From positions 1 through 64,000 of the forward strand of contig NZ_QEXM01000010.1 in NCBI RefSeq assembly GCF_004127445.1: a DNA stretch of 64,000 nucleotides. Reading direction: 5' to 3'. Positions 25,665-34,160 of the stretch are shown here, in pieces. The notes under the pieces were generated by a model. That model was not told the DNA's origin. It searched no databases and saw only the letters and a program-made list of their open reading frames with translations. This DNA is from Streptomyces alfalfae (GTDB lineage Bacteria > Actinomycetota > Actinomycetes > Streptomycetales > Streptomycetaceae). Positions within the stretch are counted from its first letter, which is position 1. Each line of letters starts with the position of its first letter. The position numbers and the translations under genes are program-made.

Positions 25665-27800
25665 TCAGCCCGTCGCGTCGAGGAGCGCCAGCTGGTGCAG
25701 GCGGTCCGGCGGGCCGGGACGGGCGTAGTACCAGCCCTGGGCCGTGTCGCAGCCCAGCTCGCGGAGCTGGTCGGCCTGGTGCCCCGTCTCGACGCCCTCC
25801 ACCGTGACCGCGAGGTCCAGGCTGTGGGCCAGCGCCACGATGCCCTCGACGATCTTCAGGTCGACGGGGTCGGCGGGGAAGTGCTGCATGCCCTGCGTGA
25901 AGGAACGGTCCAGCTTGAGGACGCTCACCGGCAGCCGGCGCAGGTTGGCGAGGTTGGAGTAGCCCGTGCCGAAGTCGTCGAGCGCGATGTCCACGCCCAT
26001 CTCGGCGAGCCTGCGCAGCGGCTTCAGCAGGTCGTCGTCGGCCCCTATCAACGCGGACTCGGTGACCTCCAGGCAGAGCGCGCCCGGCGCGAGGCCCTCG
26101 CGCTCCAGGATGTCGACCGTGTCGGAGACCAGGTTCGGGTGGGTGAGCTGCATGGGCGAGAGGTTCACGTTGACCCGCAGCGGCCCGGCGCCGCTGTGCC
26201 GGGCCTCCCACGTCCTGGCCTGGCGCACCGACTCCTCGAGGACCCAGCGGCCGAGCGGCACGATGAGGCCGGTGTGCTCGGCGAGCGGGATGAACCGGTC
26301 GGGGCCGATGATGCCGTGCTGCGGGTGCAGCCACCGCACCAGCGCCTCGGCGCCGCGCACGCTGCCGTCGCCGAGGTGCACGAGCGGCTGGTACTCGATG
26401 AAGAACTCGCCGCGCTCCAGGGCCGCGGGCAGCGCCGTGGTCAGGCCGTGCCGGGTGATGGCGCGGGCGTCGGCCTCGGGGTCGGCGAGTTCGTAGCGGT
26501 TGCCGCCCGCGGACTTCGCGCGGTACATCGTGATGTCGGCGCTGCGCAGCACCTCTGCCGCGCCGCGCTCGCCCGCGGGGCCCTCGACGATGCCGATGCT
26601 GCCGCGCACGGTCAGCTCGCGGCCGTCGACGCGGACCGGGGTGGCGAGGGCGTTCATGATGCGGCCCGCGAGCTCGTCGACCTCGGTCTCGGTGTCGGGC
26701 CCGGTGGTGAGCGCCACGAACTCGTCGCCGCCGAGGCGGGCCACCATCTCGCCGGGCGCGGTCGCGCAGGACTGCAGCCGGTCGGCGACCTCGACGAGCA
26801 GCCGGTCGCCCGCCGCGTGGCCGAGGCTGTCGTTGACGGTCTTGAAGCCGTCGAGGTCGAGGTAGCAGAGCCCGAAGCGGGCGTCCTGCCCCGCGGAGAG
26901 CGCCTTCTCCAGGCGCTCGAAGAACAGGGTGCGGTTGGGCAGACCGGTGAGCGCGTCGTGCGTCGCCTCGTACCGCAGGCGCAGATTGAGCAGGCGGCGC
27001 TCGGTGGTGTCCTCCATCAGCGCGAGCTGGTACTGCGGCACACCGTCGGCGTCCCGCAGCAGCGACACCGTCAGGTTGGTCCACAGGACCGTGCCGTCGG
27101 GGCGGTAGAAGGCCTTCTCCACGCGGTAGTGCTCGCGCTCGCCGCGCACCAGCTCCTCGTAGAGCCGCCATACGTGGGGCGAGTCGTCGGGGTGGGTCCA
27201 CTCGCCCACGTTGCGCCCGCGCAGATGCTGTTCGAGGCCGCCGAACATGCGGACCAGCGCGTCGTTGACCTCGAGGACCGTGCCGTCGAGGTCCGCGATG
27301 CCGATGCCGATCGCGGCGCCGTGGAAGACCGCGCGGAAGCGTGCCTCGCTGGCGTGCAGGGCCTCGGCGACGGCGCTGCGCGCGCTGAGGGCGGCGCGGG
27401 AGATCGCCTCCTGCTCGGCGAGGGTGCGCTCCCGCAGCGCCTGGGCGAAGCCCGCGGCCAGGGAGTGCTGGATGCGCGCGCAGCGGGCCCGCAGCTCCTC
27501 GCGGGGCCCGTCGCCGCCGCAGTACAGGACGAGGTAGGCCTCGACGCAGTCGAGCGTGCGGCTGAGCGCCTCGGGCTCGGTGCAGTGCGTGCCGACCAGC
27601 GCGGCGCCGACGGCCTGGCCCTCCGCCGCGTCGAAGACCCGGGCCTGGAGGGCGTCGCGCAAGCGGCGGGCGAGCGGCACCAGTTGCAGTTCGAACTCCG
27701 GCCGCGTCAGCGAGGTCGCCGTGGCGGGGAAGATCGCCCGGCTCCAGATGGTCGCGAACCTGCGCAGTCTTCCCTCGGGCCCGTCCGGCTCGCCGTTCAA
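25665..27800 (-). CDS. rmdA: PAS-GGDEF-EAL c-di-GMP enzyme, RmdA-like
   Basis: Protein of about 711 residues: an N-terminal helical region (1-150), a PAS domain (about 160-280), GGDEF (about 290-440, ARLGGDEFVAL) and EAL (about 455-700, GAEALVRWLHP, DDFGTGYSNL). Both catalytic signatures are complete, so it can in principle make and break c-di-GMP. Architecture and neighbourhood (next to the second sdh operon) match RmdA, as I recall SCO0928 of S. coelicolor, a regulator of aerial development. No ATG fits; TTG 27800 overlaps the methyltransferase stop (TTGA), giving MNGEPDGPEG. The two genes are translationally coupled. Confidence 0.82.
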   Translation of the reverse strand: MNGEPDGPEGRLRRFATIWSRAIFPATATSLTRPEFELQLVPLARRLRDALQARVFDAAEGQAVGAALVGTHCTEPEALSRTLDCVEAYLVLYCGGDGPREELRARCARIQHSLAAGFAQALRERTLAEQEAISRAALSARSAVAEALHASEARFRAVFHGAAIGIGIADLDGTVLEVNDALVRMFGGLEQHLRGRNVGEWTHPDDSPHVWRLYEELVRGEREHYRVEKAFYRPDGTVLWTNLTVSLLRDADGVPQYQLALMEDTTERRLLNLRLRYEATHDALTGLPNRTLFFERLEKALSAGQDARFGLCYLDLDGFKTVNDSLGHAAGDRLLVEVADRLQSCATAPGEMVARLGGDEFVALTTGPDTETEVDELAGRIMNALATPVRVDGRELTVRGSIGIVEGPAGERGAAEVLRSADITMYRAKSAGGNRYELADPEADARAITRHGLTTALPAALERGEFFIEYQPLVHLGDGSVRGAEALVRWLHPQHGIIGPDRFIPLAEHTGLIVPLGRWVLEESVRQARTWEARHSGAGPLRVNVNLSPMQLTHPNLVSDTVDILEREGLAPGALCLEVTESALIGADDDLLKPLRRLAEMGVDIALDDFGTGYSNLANLRRLPVSVLKLDRSFTQGMQHFPADPVDLKIVEGIVALAHSLDLAVTVEGVETGHQADQLRELGCDTAQGWYYARPGPPDRLHQLALLDATG

Positions 27801-28609
27801 CGCTTCCGCCCCACGCCCGCGAAGCCCGAGAAGGAATACGGATCCTCCTCCTCGGGCGCGGTGTCGGGCCGCCAGTGCGGCATCGGCACCAGGCCGGGTT
27901 CCACCATGTCGTATCCCTCGAAGAACCGTGCGATCTCGTCGCGCGAGCGCATGATCAGCGGATTGCGGATGTCCTTGTATACACCGACCGTCCGGCCGGC
28001 CTGCTCGGGGGGAACCGGAATCCCTTCGTACGAGGCGTGGGTGAGGACGATCAGGCTGCCGGGGGCGAGCCCGTCCCGCAGCTCGGCGACCGCCGCACAA
28101 GGATCGTACGCGTCCTCGACGAAGTGCAGGACGGCGACGAGCAGAAGCGCCGTCGGGCGGTCCAGGTCGAGCAGCGCGCCGACTTCGGGACTGCCCAGGA
28201 TGTCCTGCGGTTTGCGCAGGTCGGCGGTGATGACCCCGGCCCGGTCGCAGCCGTCGAGCACCGCCTTGCTGTGGGCGACGGCCACCGGGTCGTGGTCGAC
28301 GTACATGACGCGCGCCTCGTCGCCGGCCCGCAGCGCGACCTCGTGGACGTTGCCGAAGGTCGGGATGCCGGAGCCGATGTCGAGGAACTGGGTGACGCCG
28401 TGCGCCATGGCGTAGCGCACCGCGCGCCGCATGAAGGCCCTGTTCGCCTGCATGACCTTGGGCAGGCCCGGCATGTGCTCCATGGCCTTGCGGGCCGCCT
28501 GCCTGTCCACCTCGAAGTTGTGCGAACCGCCCAGGTAGTAGTCGTAGATGCGGGACACGCTCGGCATCGAGATGTCGATGCCCGGCGGGGCCCAGGCGGG
28601 ACGCTCCAT
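27797..28609 (-). CDS. SAM-dependent methyltransferase (DUF574 family)
   Basis: Protein of 270 residues of a family abundant in actinobacteria. Typical segments: SVSRIYDYYLGGSHNFEVDR, FLDIGSGIPTFGNVHEVA (SAM site), VMYVDHDPVAVAHSKAVL. The target is not known for most members. ATG 28609 has GGAG 5 nt upstream. It precedes the rmdA-like gene with a 4-nt stop/start overlap, and the pair forms one operon. Confidence 0.88.
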   Translation of the reverse strand: MERPAWAPPGIDISMPSVSRIYDYYLGGSHNFEVDRQAARKAMEHMPGLPKVMQANRAFMRRAVRYAMAHGVTQFLDIGSGIPTFGNVHEVALRAGDEARVMYVDHDPVAVAHSKAVLDGCDRAGVITADLRKPQDILGSPEVGALLDLDRPTALLLVAVLHFVEDAYDPCAAVAELRDGLAPGSLIVLTHASYEGIPVPPEQAGRTVGVYKDIRNPLIMRSRDEIARFFEGYDMVEPGLVPMPHWRPDTAPEEEDPYSFSGFAGVGRKR

Positions 28610-28754
28610 CAAGACTCCAAGACGTAGGGGACGCGGGCGATCCGTTGTTCGAGGGTGAGGCTACTGATCGCCCGCCAACGGAGCGAGTCAAAACGGAAAT
28701 TGGCCGTCCGTTCTCGGTCACTGCCGTTGGCACGTGCCCTGCGACACACCGCGA

Positions 28755-28792
28755 CCGGCCCGTCCCGCCTCGTGATGAGGGGGACGGGCCGG
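28755..28792. terminator. Terminator hairpin downstream of the lipoprotein gene
   Basis: Perfect 12-bp arms (28755-28766 and 28781-28792), with an inner CCTC/GAGG pairing that lengthens the stem. It lies 17 nt after the lipoprotein stop codon. Confidence 0.75.
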
Positions 28793-28808
28793 CCGGACCC
28801 GTGGGGGG

Positions 28809-29780
28809 CTACTCGGGGGCTCCCACCGCCTTGCCGTCGGGGCTCGCGGCGTACCAGGCGCCGCCGACGCCCTGCCCGTTGGTGTCGCCGGGCTTCTTGT
28901 CGCCGGAGAAGGTGTACAGCGGCCAGCAGTCGATCGTCTGCTGCTTGCCGCCGTCCGGGCGGTCGTAGGTCATGTAGCCCTTCTTCCGGACGCCCTCGGC
29001 GTCGGCCTCGGGCACGGGAGCCACGGCGGGCCACTTCTCGGCGCAGGCGCCCACGCAGTTCGACTTGATCGGCCAGGCCGAGTCCTTGGTGAAGCGGTAG
29101 ACGGTCATGCCGTTCCTGTCGACGACGATCTCGCCGAGCTCGGGGTCCTCGCGGGTCGACAGGCCCGCGGGGTCGGCGGGCGCGGTCCCCGCCGGAGCGG
29201 GCCCGGCCGCCCGCGCGGACGCCTTCTCGCCGTCGGGGGCCGCGGCGTGCCAGGCGCCCCCCACGCCCTGCCCCTTCGCGTCGCCGGGCTTGGTGTCCTT
29301 GGCGTAGCGGTACATCGGCCAGCCGTCGATGGTGAGCTGCTTGGCGCCGTCCGCGGCCGTGACCTCGCCGAGCAGCGACTCGTCGACGCCCGGTGCGGCC
29401 TTGGCCCCGTCGGCGGCGACGACCGGCCACGCCGCGAGGCAGGCCGCGTCGCAGGTGGACTTGGGCGGCCGGGCGCTGTCCTTGTCGAAGCGGTAGAGCG
29501 TGAAGCCCTCGCTGTCCGTGACGACCCGGCCGAGCTTCTTGCTCTCCCACACCGCCAGTTGTCCGGCGGCCTTCGGCTCGGCCGCGGCCTCGTCCTTGGC
29601 GGCGCCGTAGTCGTCGCCCGCGCTGTAACCGTCCTTGGCGGGCGCCTCGTTGCCCACGTTCCGGCCGTTCGGGGACTGGTCGCCCTTCTCCTGTCCGCAC
29701 GCCGTCGCCAGGGCCAGCAGGGCCGCAGCCGTCGCTACGAGCGAGGCGCTCCGCCTGGCCCGGTGTGTGGGTTGCCGCAT
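28809..29780 (-). CDS. Secreted lipoprotein with two COG4315-type repeats
   Basis: Protein of 323 residues. The signal peptide ends in lipobox LATAC, so it is lipid-anchored outside the membrane. Two tandem domains follow (about 85-190 and 205-320), each with the pattern TLYRFDKDSA...STC...C...AWPVV and TIDGWPMYRYAKDTKPGD...GVGGAWHAA. The paired Cys, Trp and Tyr pattern is that of COG4315 secreted repeats of unknown biochemical role. Annotated S. coelicolor relatives are called SCO0930 family (from memory). ATG 29780 (MRQPTHRARR) gives a proper signal peptide. Confidence 0.88.
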   Translation of the reverse strand: MRQPTHRARRSASLVATAAALLALATACGQEKGDQSPNGRNVGNEAPAKDGYSAGDDYGAAKDEAAAEPKAAGQLAVWESKKLGRVVTDSEGFTLYRFDKDSARPPKSTCDAACLAAWPVVAADGAKAAPGVDESLLGEVTAADGAKQLTIDGWPMYRYAKDTKPGDAKGQGVGGAWHAAAPDGEKASARAAGPAPAGTAPADPAGLSTREDPELGEIVVDRNGMTVYRFTKDSAWPIKSNCVGACAEKWPAVAPVPEADAEGVRKKGYMTYDRPDGGKQQTIDCWPLYTFSGDKKPGDTNGQGVGGAWYAASPDGKAVGAPE

Positions 29781-30017
29781 CTTCGAACTCCCGCTGTCCA
29801 CTGGGGTTTTCGTGGCGCCTGTTGACGTCACGCATGGCCCTAGGTACGGGCGGGGGCCGCGGGGGCGTTCAACGGGGCCGCAAGATTCTTTGTGTCGAGG
29901 GGTGCGCCGGGAGGGGGCGGCGAACCGGGTTCCGCGCCGCCAAACCTCCCGGCGGCACGTCTCCTTCCTTCGGGTCATTCCGGGGCGGTAACGGCGCGCC
30001 GGGCTCGCCCGCCGCCC

Positions 30018-30626
30018 ATGATCTCCGTCGTGCACGGAACTTTTCGGGGCTTACGGCCCCTGGTGACCCGCGTGTTGGCGCTCCTGGCACTGGCGTTGCT
30101 GCTCGGCGCCCCCGCGGCCGCCGGCACGGCCGCGGCGGGCGACTGCGGCTACGCCTCGATCGACCAGGGCGGCGGCGCCGGCGGCGACAACTGGGCCGTG
30201 GCGGGCGACGGCGACCACTGCCACCCCGGCCCCACGCACCGGCCGAAGCCGCCCCCGCGCCCCGAGCCGCCGCCTCCCCCGCCGCCACCACCCGCGCCTC
30301 CGCCGCCCCCACCGCCCCCGAGGCCGGAGGCCCCCGAGCCGCCGCCCGCCCCGGCGCCTTCGCCGACCCCGACGCCGGCGCCGACTCCACCGCCGCGCAC
30401 GCCCGCGCCCGCGCCGTCCGCGCCCCCCGAAGCGAAGCCCGAGCCGAGGCCGAAGCCGAAGCCGACTCCTTCCAGAACGGCGGAAAAGCCGCAGCCGGTG
30501 GCCTACCCCTCGTATCGACCCCAAGCGCGCACGGCGCCGCCCCGCGGCGGCCCGTCCATCGTCACGCTCACCCTGCTCATCACGGCGCCCGCGGTGCTCG
30601 CCGCCGCCGCGCTCCGCCCGCGCTGA
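30018..30626 (+). CDS. Secreted proline-rich protein with C-terminal membrane anchor
   Basis: Protein of 202 residues, not recognised beyond its layout. A signal peptide (about residues 10-40, ALLALALLLGAPAAAG) is followed by a short segment with two Cys (GDCGYASID, DGDHCHPGP), then about 100 residues that are mostly Pro with Glu, Ala and Lys, and a hydrophobic C-terminus (IVTLTLLITAPAVLAAAAL) ending in Arg. This suggests a cell-wall-spanning, membrane-tethered stalk. It lies 15 nt before the DUF4239 gene on the same strand. Confidence 0.7.
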   Translation: MISVVHGTFRGLRPLVTRVLALLALALLLGAPAAAGTAAAGDCGYASIDQGGGAGGDNWAVAGDGDHCHPGPTHRPKPPPRPEPPPPPPPPPAPPPPPPPPRPEAPEPPPAPAPSPTPTPAPTPPPRTPAPAPSAPPEAKPEPRPKPKPTPSRTAEKPQPVAYPSYRPQARTAPPRGGPSIVTLTLLITAPAVLAAAALRPR

Positions 30627-30641
30627 CCGCCGGAGGTCCCC

Positions 30642-31406
30642 ATGTCGGAATGGCTTGTTCTCACCCTCGCGATGGTGGCCGCATGCGGTGTCGTGCTCAT
30701 CGTGACGCTCCTGCGGCACCGCAAGACCGGTGAGGACTACGACGCGTCGGACACCCCCGACGTCATCGAGTACATGACCATGATGATCGGCGTCGTCTAC
30801 GCCATCGTCCTGGGTCTCGCCATCGCGGGCGTCTGGGAGGCCCGCGGCGCCGCGCAGGAGTACGTACGCCAGGAGGCCCAGGCGCTGCACGAGGTCTCGG
30901 AGCGGGCGGACGCCTATCCGGACGACGTCCGTGACCGTATTCGTGCCGATGTCCACACCTATGTCAGCCATGTCGTCACCAAGGAGTGGGACACCATGGC
31001 CGACAAGGGCGAACTCACCGACCGAGGACGCCAGTTGCTCCGCCAGGTACGGCAGGACGTCACCGACTACCGGCCGAAGTCGGACTTCGAGGCCCAGACG
31101 TACCAGCCGCTCATCGACGCGGTGGCGGCGGCGGACGACGCCCGCAGTTCCCGCGCGGACAGCACGGGCGCGACCATGCCCGGCGTGGTCTGGTTCGGCC
31201 TGGTCATCGGCGGGCTCATCACCATCGGCATGATCTTCGCCCTGCAGATCCGCCGCACACCGCGCGAACTGATCCTCGCCGGCATCTTCTCCGCGCTCTT
31301 CGCGTTCCTGCTCTTCCTCATCTGGGACTTCGACTCCCCCTACAGCCGGGGCGTCGCCGCGGGCGCGGAACCGCTGCGGGAACTGCTCGCGCAGCTCGGC
31401 GGCTGA
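30642..31406 (+). CDS. Bestrophin-like DUF4239 membrane protein
   Basis: Protein of 254 residues with about four hydrophobic segments: two near the N-terminus (residues 4-24 and 42-65) and two near the C-terminus (183-205 and 210-232), around a charged helical middle (QEYVRQEAQALHEVSERA). This is the DUF4239 pattern, distantly related to bestrophin channels; function is unproven. It ends shortly before a strong terminator hairpin. Confidence 0.8.
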   Translation: MSEWLVLTLAMVAACGVVLIVTLLRHRKTGEDYDASDTPDVIEYMTMMIGVVYAIVLGLAIAGVWEARGAAQEYVRQEAQALHEVSERADAYPDDVRDRIRADVHTYVSHVVTKEWDTMADKGELTDRGRQLLRQVRQDVTDYRPKSDFEAQTYQPLIDAVAAADDARSSRADSTGATMPGVVWFGLVIGGLITIGMIFALQIRRTPRELILAGIFSALFAFLLFLIWDFDSPYSRGVAAGAEPLRELLAQLGG

Positions 31407-31449
31407 AGCGGGCGGGGCCGCCCCGCCGCCACGGTGGCCGTGAATGACG

Positions 31450-31475
31450 ATGCGCCGCGGGCCTCCGCGGCGCAT
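31450..31475. terminator. Terminator hairpin after the DUF4239 gene
   Basis: Perfect 11-bp stem (31450-31460 with 31465-31475) and a 4-nt loop GCCT, 43 nt after the stop codon and directly before the next small gene. Confidence 0.75.
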
Positions 31476-31485
31476 CCTGTATGCC

Positions 31486-31704
31486 ATGCCCTGGCAGACA
31501 CCGATCGTCGTCCACCCGCCCGCCCCCGACGGCGGGCGGCGGGTCACCGTGCGCGGCGGCGACGCCGGATTCGCCCGCAGCGACCGCGAACTCGTCGCAC
31601 TCCTGTGCCGCGCGGGCCTCGGCGAGGCCGACGTCGCCCTCGACGACCCGCATCTCGTCGAGTGGCGGGGCGGACGCCACGGCTGGACGGCTCCGGGAGA
31701 CTGA
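31486..31704 (+). CDS. Small hypothetical protein
   Basis: Protein of 72 residues starting MPWQTPIVVH. It has no membrane segment or signal peptide. The pattern of a short beta hairpin (GGRRVTVRGG) and an acidic helix (RSDRELVALLCRAGL) is typical of small conserved Streptomyces proteins of unknown function. The preceding terminator suggests its own promoter or leaderless expression. Confidence 0.55.
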   Translation: MPWQTPIVVHPPAPDGGRRVTVRGGDAGFARSDRELVALLCRAGLGEADVALDDPHLVEWRGGRHGWTAPGD

Positions 31705-31981
31705 TCTGCCGGACCTCATCTCACCGCCACGGGGCGTGGCCTGCGGGTCAGCGCCACGGGGCGGGCCCGGCGGGTCACCGCCGCCGCGCCTCTCACACCG
31801 GCCGCTCACCCATGCCGCCGCGCCGGCACATTCGCCCGGTCGGCGGTCGCCGTTACCCCGTTCGCACGACACCGATCGCGGCCCGCACGGTACCTACCTA
31901 GCGTTTCCGGCATCGAGGTGCATTTCAGGCGACAGCGGAAGAAGGTCCGCAGCTGCTCCTCGGAGACACCGGAGGATCACC

Positions 31982-32530
31982 ATGCGCGCGATACGCGTCG
32001 CTTCGGCCGCCCTGCTCACCGCTTCACTCCTGACGCTCACGGTCCCGCCCGCCTCGGCGGCCGTCACGGGCGAGGAGAACAACGACATCACGTCGTTCGG
32101 CTTCCGCGTGACCCCCTCGACCATCGCCGCGGGGGGCCAGGTCACCCTCGGCGTCGACAGGTGCGACGGTGACACCAAGATCACATCCGGCGTCTTCGAC
32201 GACGCCCACATCCCGCGCGGCCAGTCGTCCACCACCGCCCAGGTGTTCTGGGACGCCAAGCCCGGCGCCATGTACGAGGTGACGTTCGACTGCAAGGGCG
32301 AGATCGGCAAGACCGACCTCACCATCGCCACCGGCCGGGACGGCGGCCAGGGCAGGCCGGAGCACCACCGCCCCGAGCACTCGGCCCACAAGGGCGTGAA
32401 GGCGGGCACCGGCGGCAGCCTCGGCGGACTCGACGCCCAGGAGATCGCCCTCGGCTCCGCGCTGATCCTCGGCGCGATCGGCGCCGCGTACTACAAGGCC
32501 CGCCGCCGCACCGGCGAGGACAGCTCCTGA
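31982..32530 (+). CDS. Secreted protein with C-terminal membrane anchor (paralogue 1)
   Basis: Protein of 182 residues: signal peptide (cleavage near PPASAAVTG), a beta-rich domain of about 100 residues with two Cys (VDRCDGDTK, VTFDCKGEI), a His-rich stretch (PEHHRPEHSAHK) and a C-terminal helix (ALILGAIGAAYY) followed by ARRR. A GGAGG site precedes ATG 31982. It is convergent with a similarly built gene at 32609-33115. It has no LPxTG motif. A small 277-nt gap upstream should contain its promoter. Confidence 0.8.
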   Translation: MRAIRVASAALLTASLLTLTVPPASAAVTGEENNDITSFGFRVTPSTIAAGGQVTLGVDRCDGDTKITSGVFDDAHIPRGQSSTTAQVFWDAKPGAMYEVTFDCKGEIGKTDLTIATGRDGGQGRPEHHRPEHSAHKGVKAGTGGSLGGLDAQEIALGSALILGAIGAAYYKARRRTGEDSS

Positions 32531-32545
32531 AGGACGCCGGCGTCC

Positions 32546-32576
32546 GCCCCCGGGGCGTCTTGAGGTCCCCGGGGGC
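32546..32576. terminator. Bidirectional terminator between convergent secreted-protein genes
   Basis: Perfect 10-bp arms (32546-32555 and 32567-32576) around 11 nt, in the 78-nt gap between two convergent genes. Confidence 0.75.
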
Positions 32577-32608
32577 TCGCGCCCAGATCCTCTTCCCGGA
32601 TCGGCCCG

Positions 32609-33115
32609 TCAGATCTTCTTCTCCGCCCGGCGGCGCATCCAGAACACCGTGCCGCCGACCACGGCCGCCCCCACCAGGGCGCTGCCGATCGCCATGTCCG
32701 TGGTGGTCGCCCCGGAGTGCGTGCTGCCGCCGAAGCCGCCGCGCACGCCGCCGTGGATGACGGTGAACGCGGCCGGGCGGGTGAGCGTCTTGCCGCCGCA
32801 GTGGGCCGTGATGTCGTACGAGCCGGGGGAGGCGTTCCGGTGCACGACGGCGGTCGCGCTCGACGTGGTGCTGTTCTTGAGCGCGTGCAGGTCGGCGTCC
32901 GCGAAGGCGCGCGAGGTGACCTTGCCGCCGCGCTGGCAGGACGAGCCGTCGACCGTCACCGTCAGCTGCCCGCCCCTGGGGATCACACTGGGCATCGCCA
33001 CGATGTTGGTCGGGTCGGCCCACGCCGACGCGGCCGGGGCTGCGAGCCCGACGACGGCGCCGGCCGCGGCCGCGACCGCGAGGGCGCGCGTTGTTCGCAT
33101 ACGAGAGGTACGCAT
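32609..33115 (-). CDS. Secreted protein with C-terminal membrane anchor (paralogue 2)
   Basis: Protein of 168 residues with the same layout as the convergent gene: signal peptide (cleavage near PAASAWADP), a beta-rich domain with two Cys (GSSCQRGGK, ITAHCGGKT), and a C-terminal helix (MAIGSALVGAAVVGG) followed by MRRRAEKK. Shared lines such as IPRGGQLTV versus IAAGGQVTL suggest a common origin. GGAGG precedes ATG 33115. It is divergent from the class F sortase gene; no sorting motif is visible, so it is not an obvious substrate. Confidence 0.8.
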   Translation of the reverse strand: MRTSRMRTTRALAVAAAAGAVVGLAAPAASAWADPTNIVAMPSVIPRGGQLTVTVDGSSCQRGGKVTSRAFADADLHALKNSTTSSATAVVHRNASPGSYDITAHCGGKTLTRPAAFTVIHGGVRGGFGGSTHSGATTTDMAIGSALVGAAVVGGTVFWMRRRAEKKI

Positions 33116-33447
33116 GGCAATCCTCCGCGGAAGACGCCCCGGGGATACCGTCCCCGGTCGATCGGCGAGAGCGCCTCCCGGTCCGACCCTGGGACGCCGG
33201 GTACCCGCCCGCATGTCGGCGCTCGGCCGTCCTGGTGAGACGACACGCCGGGGCGTGTCCGCGCGACCCGGCATCGTCGCAGGTCACAGACCGTCACAGA
33301 TTTCCGCTCGGGGCCGACACGGATGGCGCACCGCTCCCGCGCGGGCCACCCGTTCGCCCCCGCCCTTTCGCACGCCGCGCGCCCCGCGCTTAGCGTTCTC
33401 GTACGCGCAACGGACGCGGCGCGCAGCCGCGTTGAGAGGGGACAGAG
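33116..33447. other. Intergenic region with an 18-bp palindrome
   Basis: A 332-nt gap between the divergent secreted-protein and sortase genes, expected to hold both promoters. GACACGCC-GG-GGCGTGTC at 33242-33259 is a perfect 8-bp inverted repeat and may be an operator. No coding potential was accepted here. Confidence 0.45.
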
Positions 33448-34122
33448 ATGCCTTCGCCCCAGCCCGCCGACGACGATCGCAGGTTCAAGGAGGAGGAGAG
33501 GCAGAAGAAGCGCGCCCCGTGGGGTGTCATGGCGCTTGTCCTGCTCACCGGCCTCGCGCTGATCCGCAACGGATCGGGGGAGTTCGACGTCGGCCCCCCG
33601 CAGCCCGCGTCCGCCGCGGCGGCGGACCACACCCCCGAGGCGCGGCCCGGCGCCCCCGCCCCGCTGGCCTTCTCCCCCGCCGACCGGATCCGCATCAAGG
33701 GCATCCAGGTGGACGCGCCGATCGTGCCGGTGGGTCTGGACCCCGAGGGGTGGGTGGACGCACCGCCGCCCGAGGACCCGAACCTCGCGGGCTGGTTCAC
33801 CGGTGCCGTCGCGCCCGGCGAGAAGGGCACGGCGGTGGTCGTCGGCCATGTCGACAACCAGCAGGGACCCGCCGTCTTCTACGGTCTCGGCTCCCTGGAG
33901 AAGGGCAACCGGGTCGAGGTCAGGCGCGAGGACAGGAAGTCCGCGGTCTTCGAGATCTACGGCATCGAGGTGTTCTCCAAGGAGAACTTCCCCGGCAGCC
34001 GGGTCTACGGGAACAGCGGCGCCCCCGAGCTGCGCGTCATCACGTGCGGCGGCGGTTACTCCGAGCAGACCGGCTACGACGGCAACGTCGTCGTGTTCGC
34101 CCGCCTGGTCGAGGTGCGCTGA
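33448..34122 (+). CDS. Class F sortase
   Basis: Protein of 224 residues: one N-terminal membrane helix (about 25-40, MALVLLTGLALI) and an extracytoplasmic sortase barrel (about 70-224). Catalytic residues are visible as His in VVVGHVDN, Cys in RVITCGGGY and Arg in VVFARLVEV. Sortases cleave a sorting motif and join proteins to the cell wall or each other. Class F is common in actinobacteria and little studied. Sequence GAGGGGACAG before ATG 33448 serves as ribosome site. No protein with a clear LPxTG-type signal is encoded nearby. Confidence 0.92.
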   Translation: MPSPQPADDDRRFKEEERQKKRAPWGVMALVLLTGLALIRNGSGEFDVGPPQPASAAAADHTPEARPGAPAPLAFSPADRIRIKGIQVDAPIVPVGLDPEGWVDAPPPEDPNLAGWFTGAVAPGEKGTAVVVGHVDNQQGPAVFYGLGSLEKGNRVEVRREDRKSAVFEIYGIEVFSKENFPGSRVYGNSGAPELRVITCGGGYSEQTGYDGNVVVFARLVEVR

Positions 34123-34129
34123 CCCCGGC

Positions 34130-34151
34130 GGGCGGCGCCTCGGCGTCGCCC
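34130..34151. terminator. Hairpin between convergent sortase and deacetylase genes
   Basis: Arms 34130-34139 and 34142-34151 pair at 9 of 10 positions with a 2-nt loop, in the 38-nt gap between two convergent stop codons. Confidence 0.55.
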
Positions 34152-34160
34152 CGTGGCGGC

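Noticed and set aside
30149..30400. Glycine-rich minus-strand frame opposite the polyproline region
   Set aside because: It is the complement of the Pro-rich repeat; the plus-strand frame has a signal peptide and membrane anchor that make sense.
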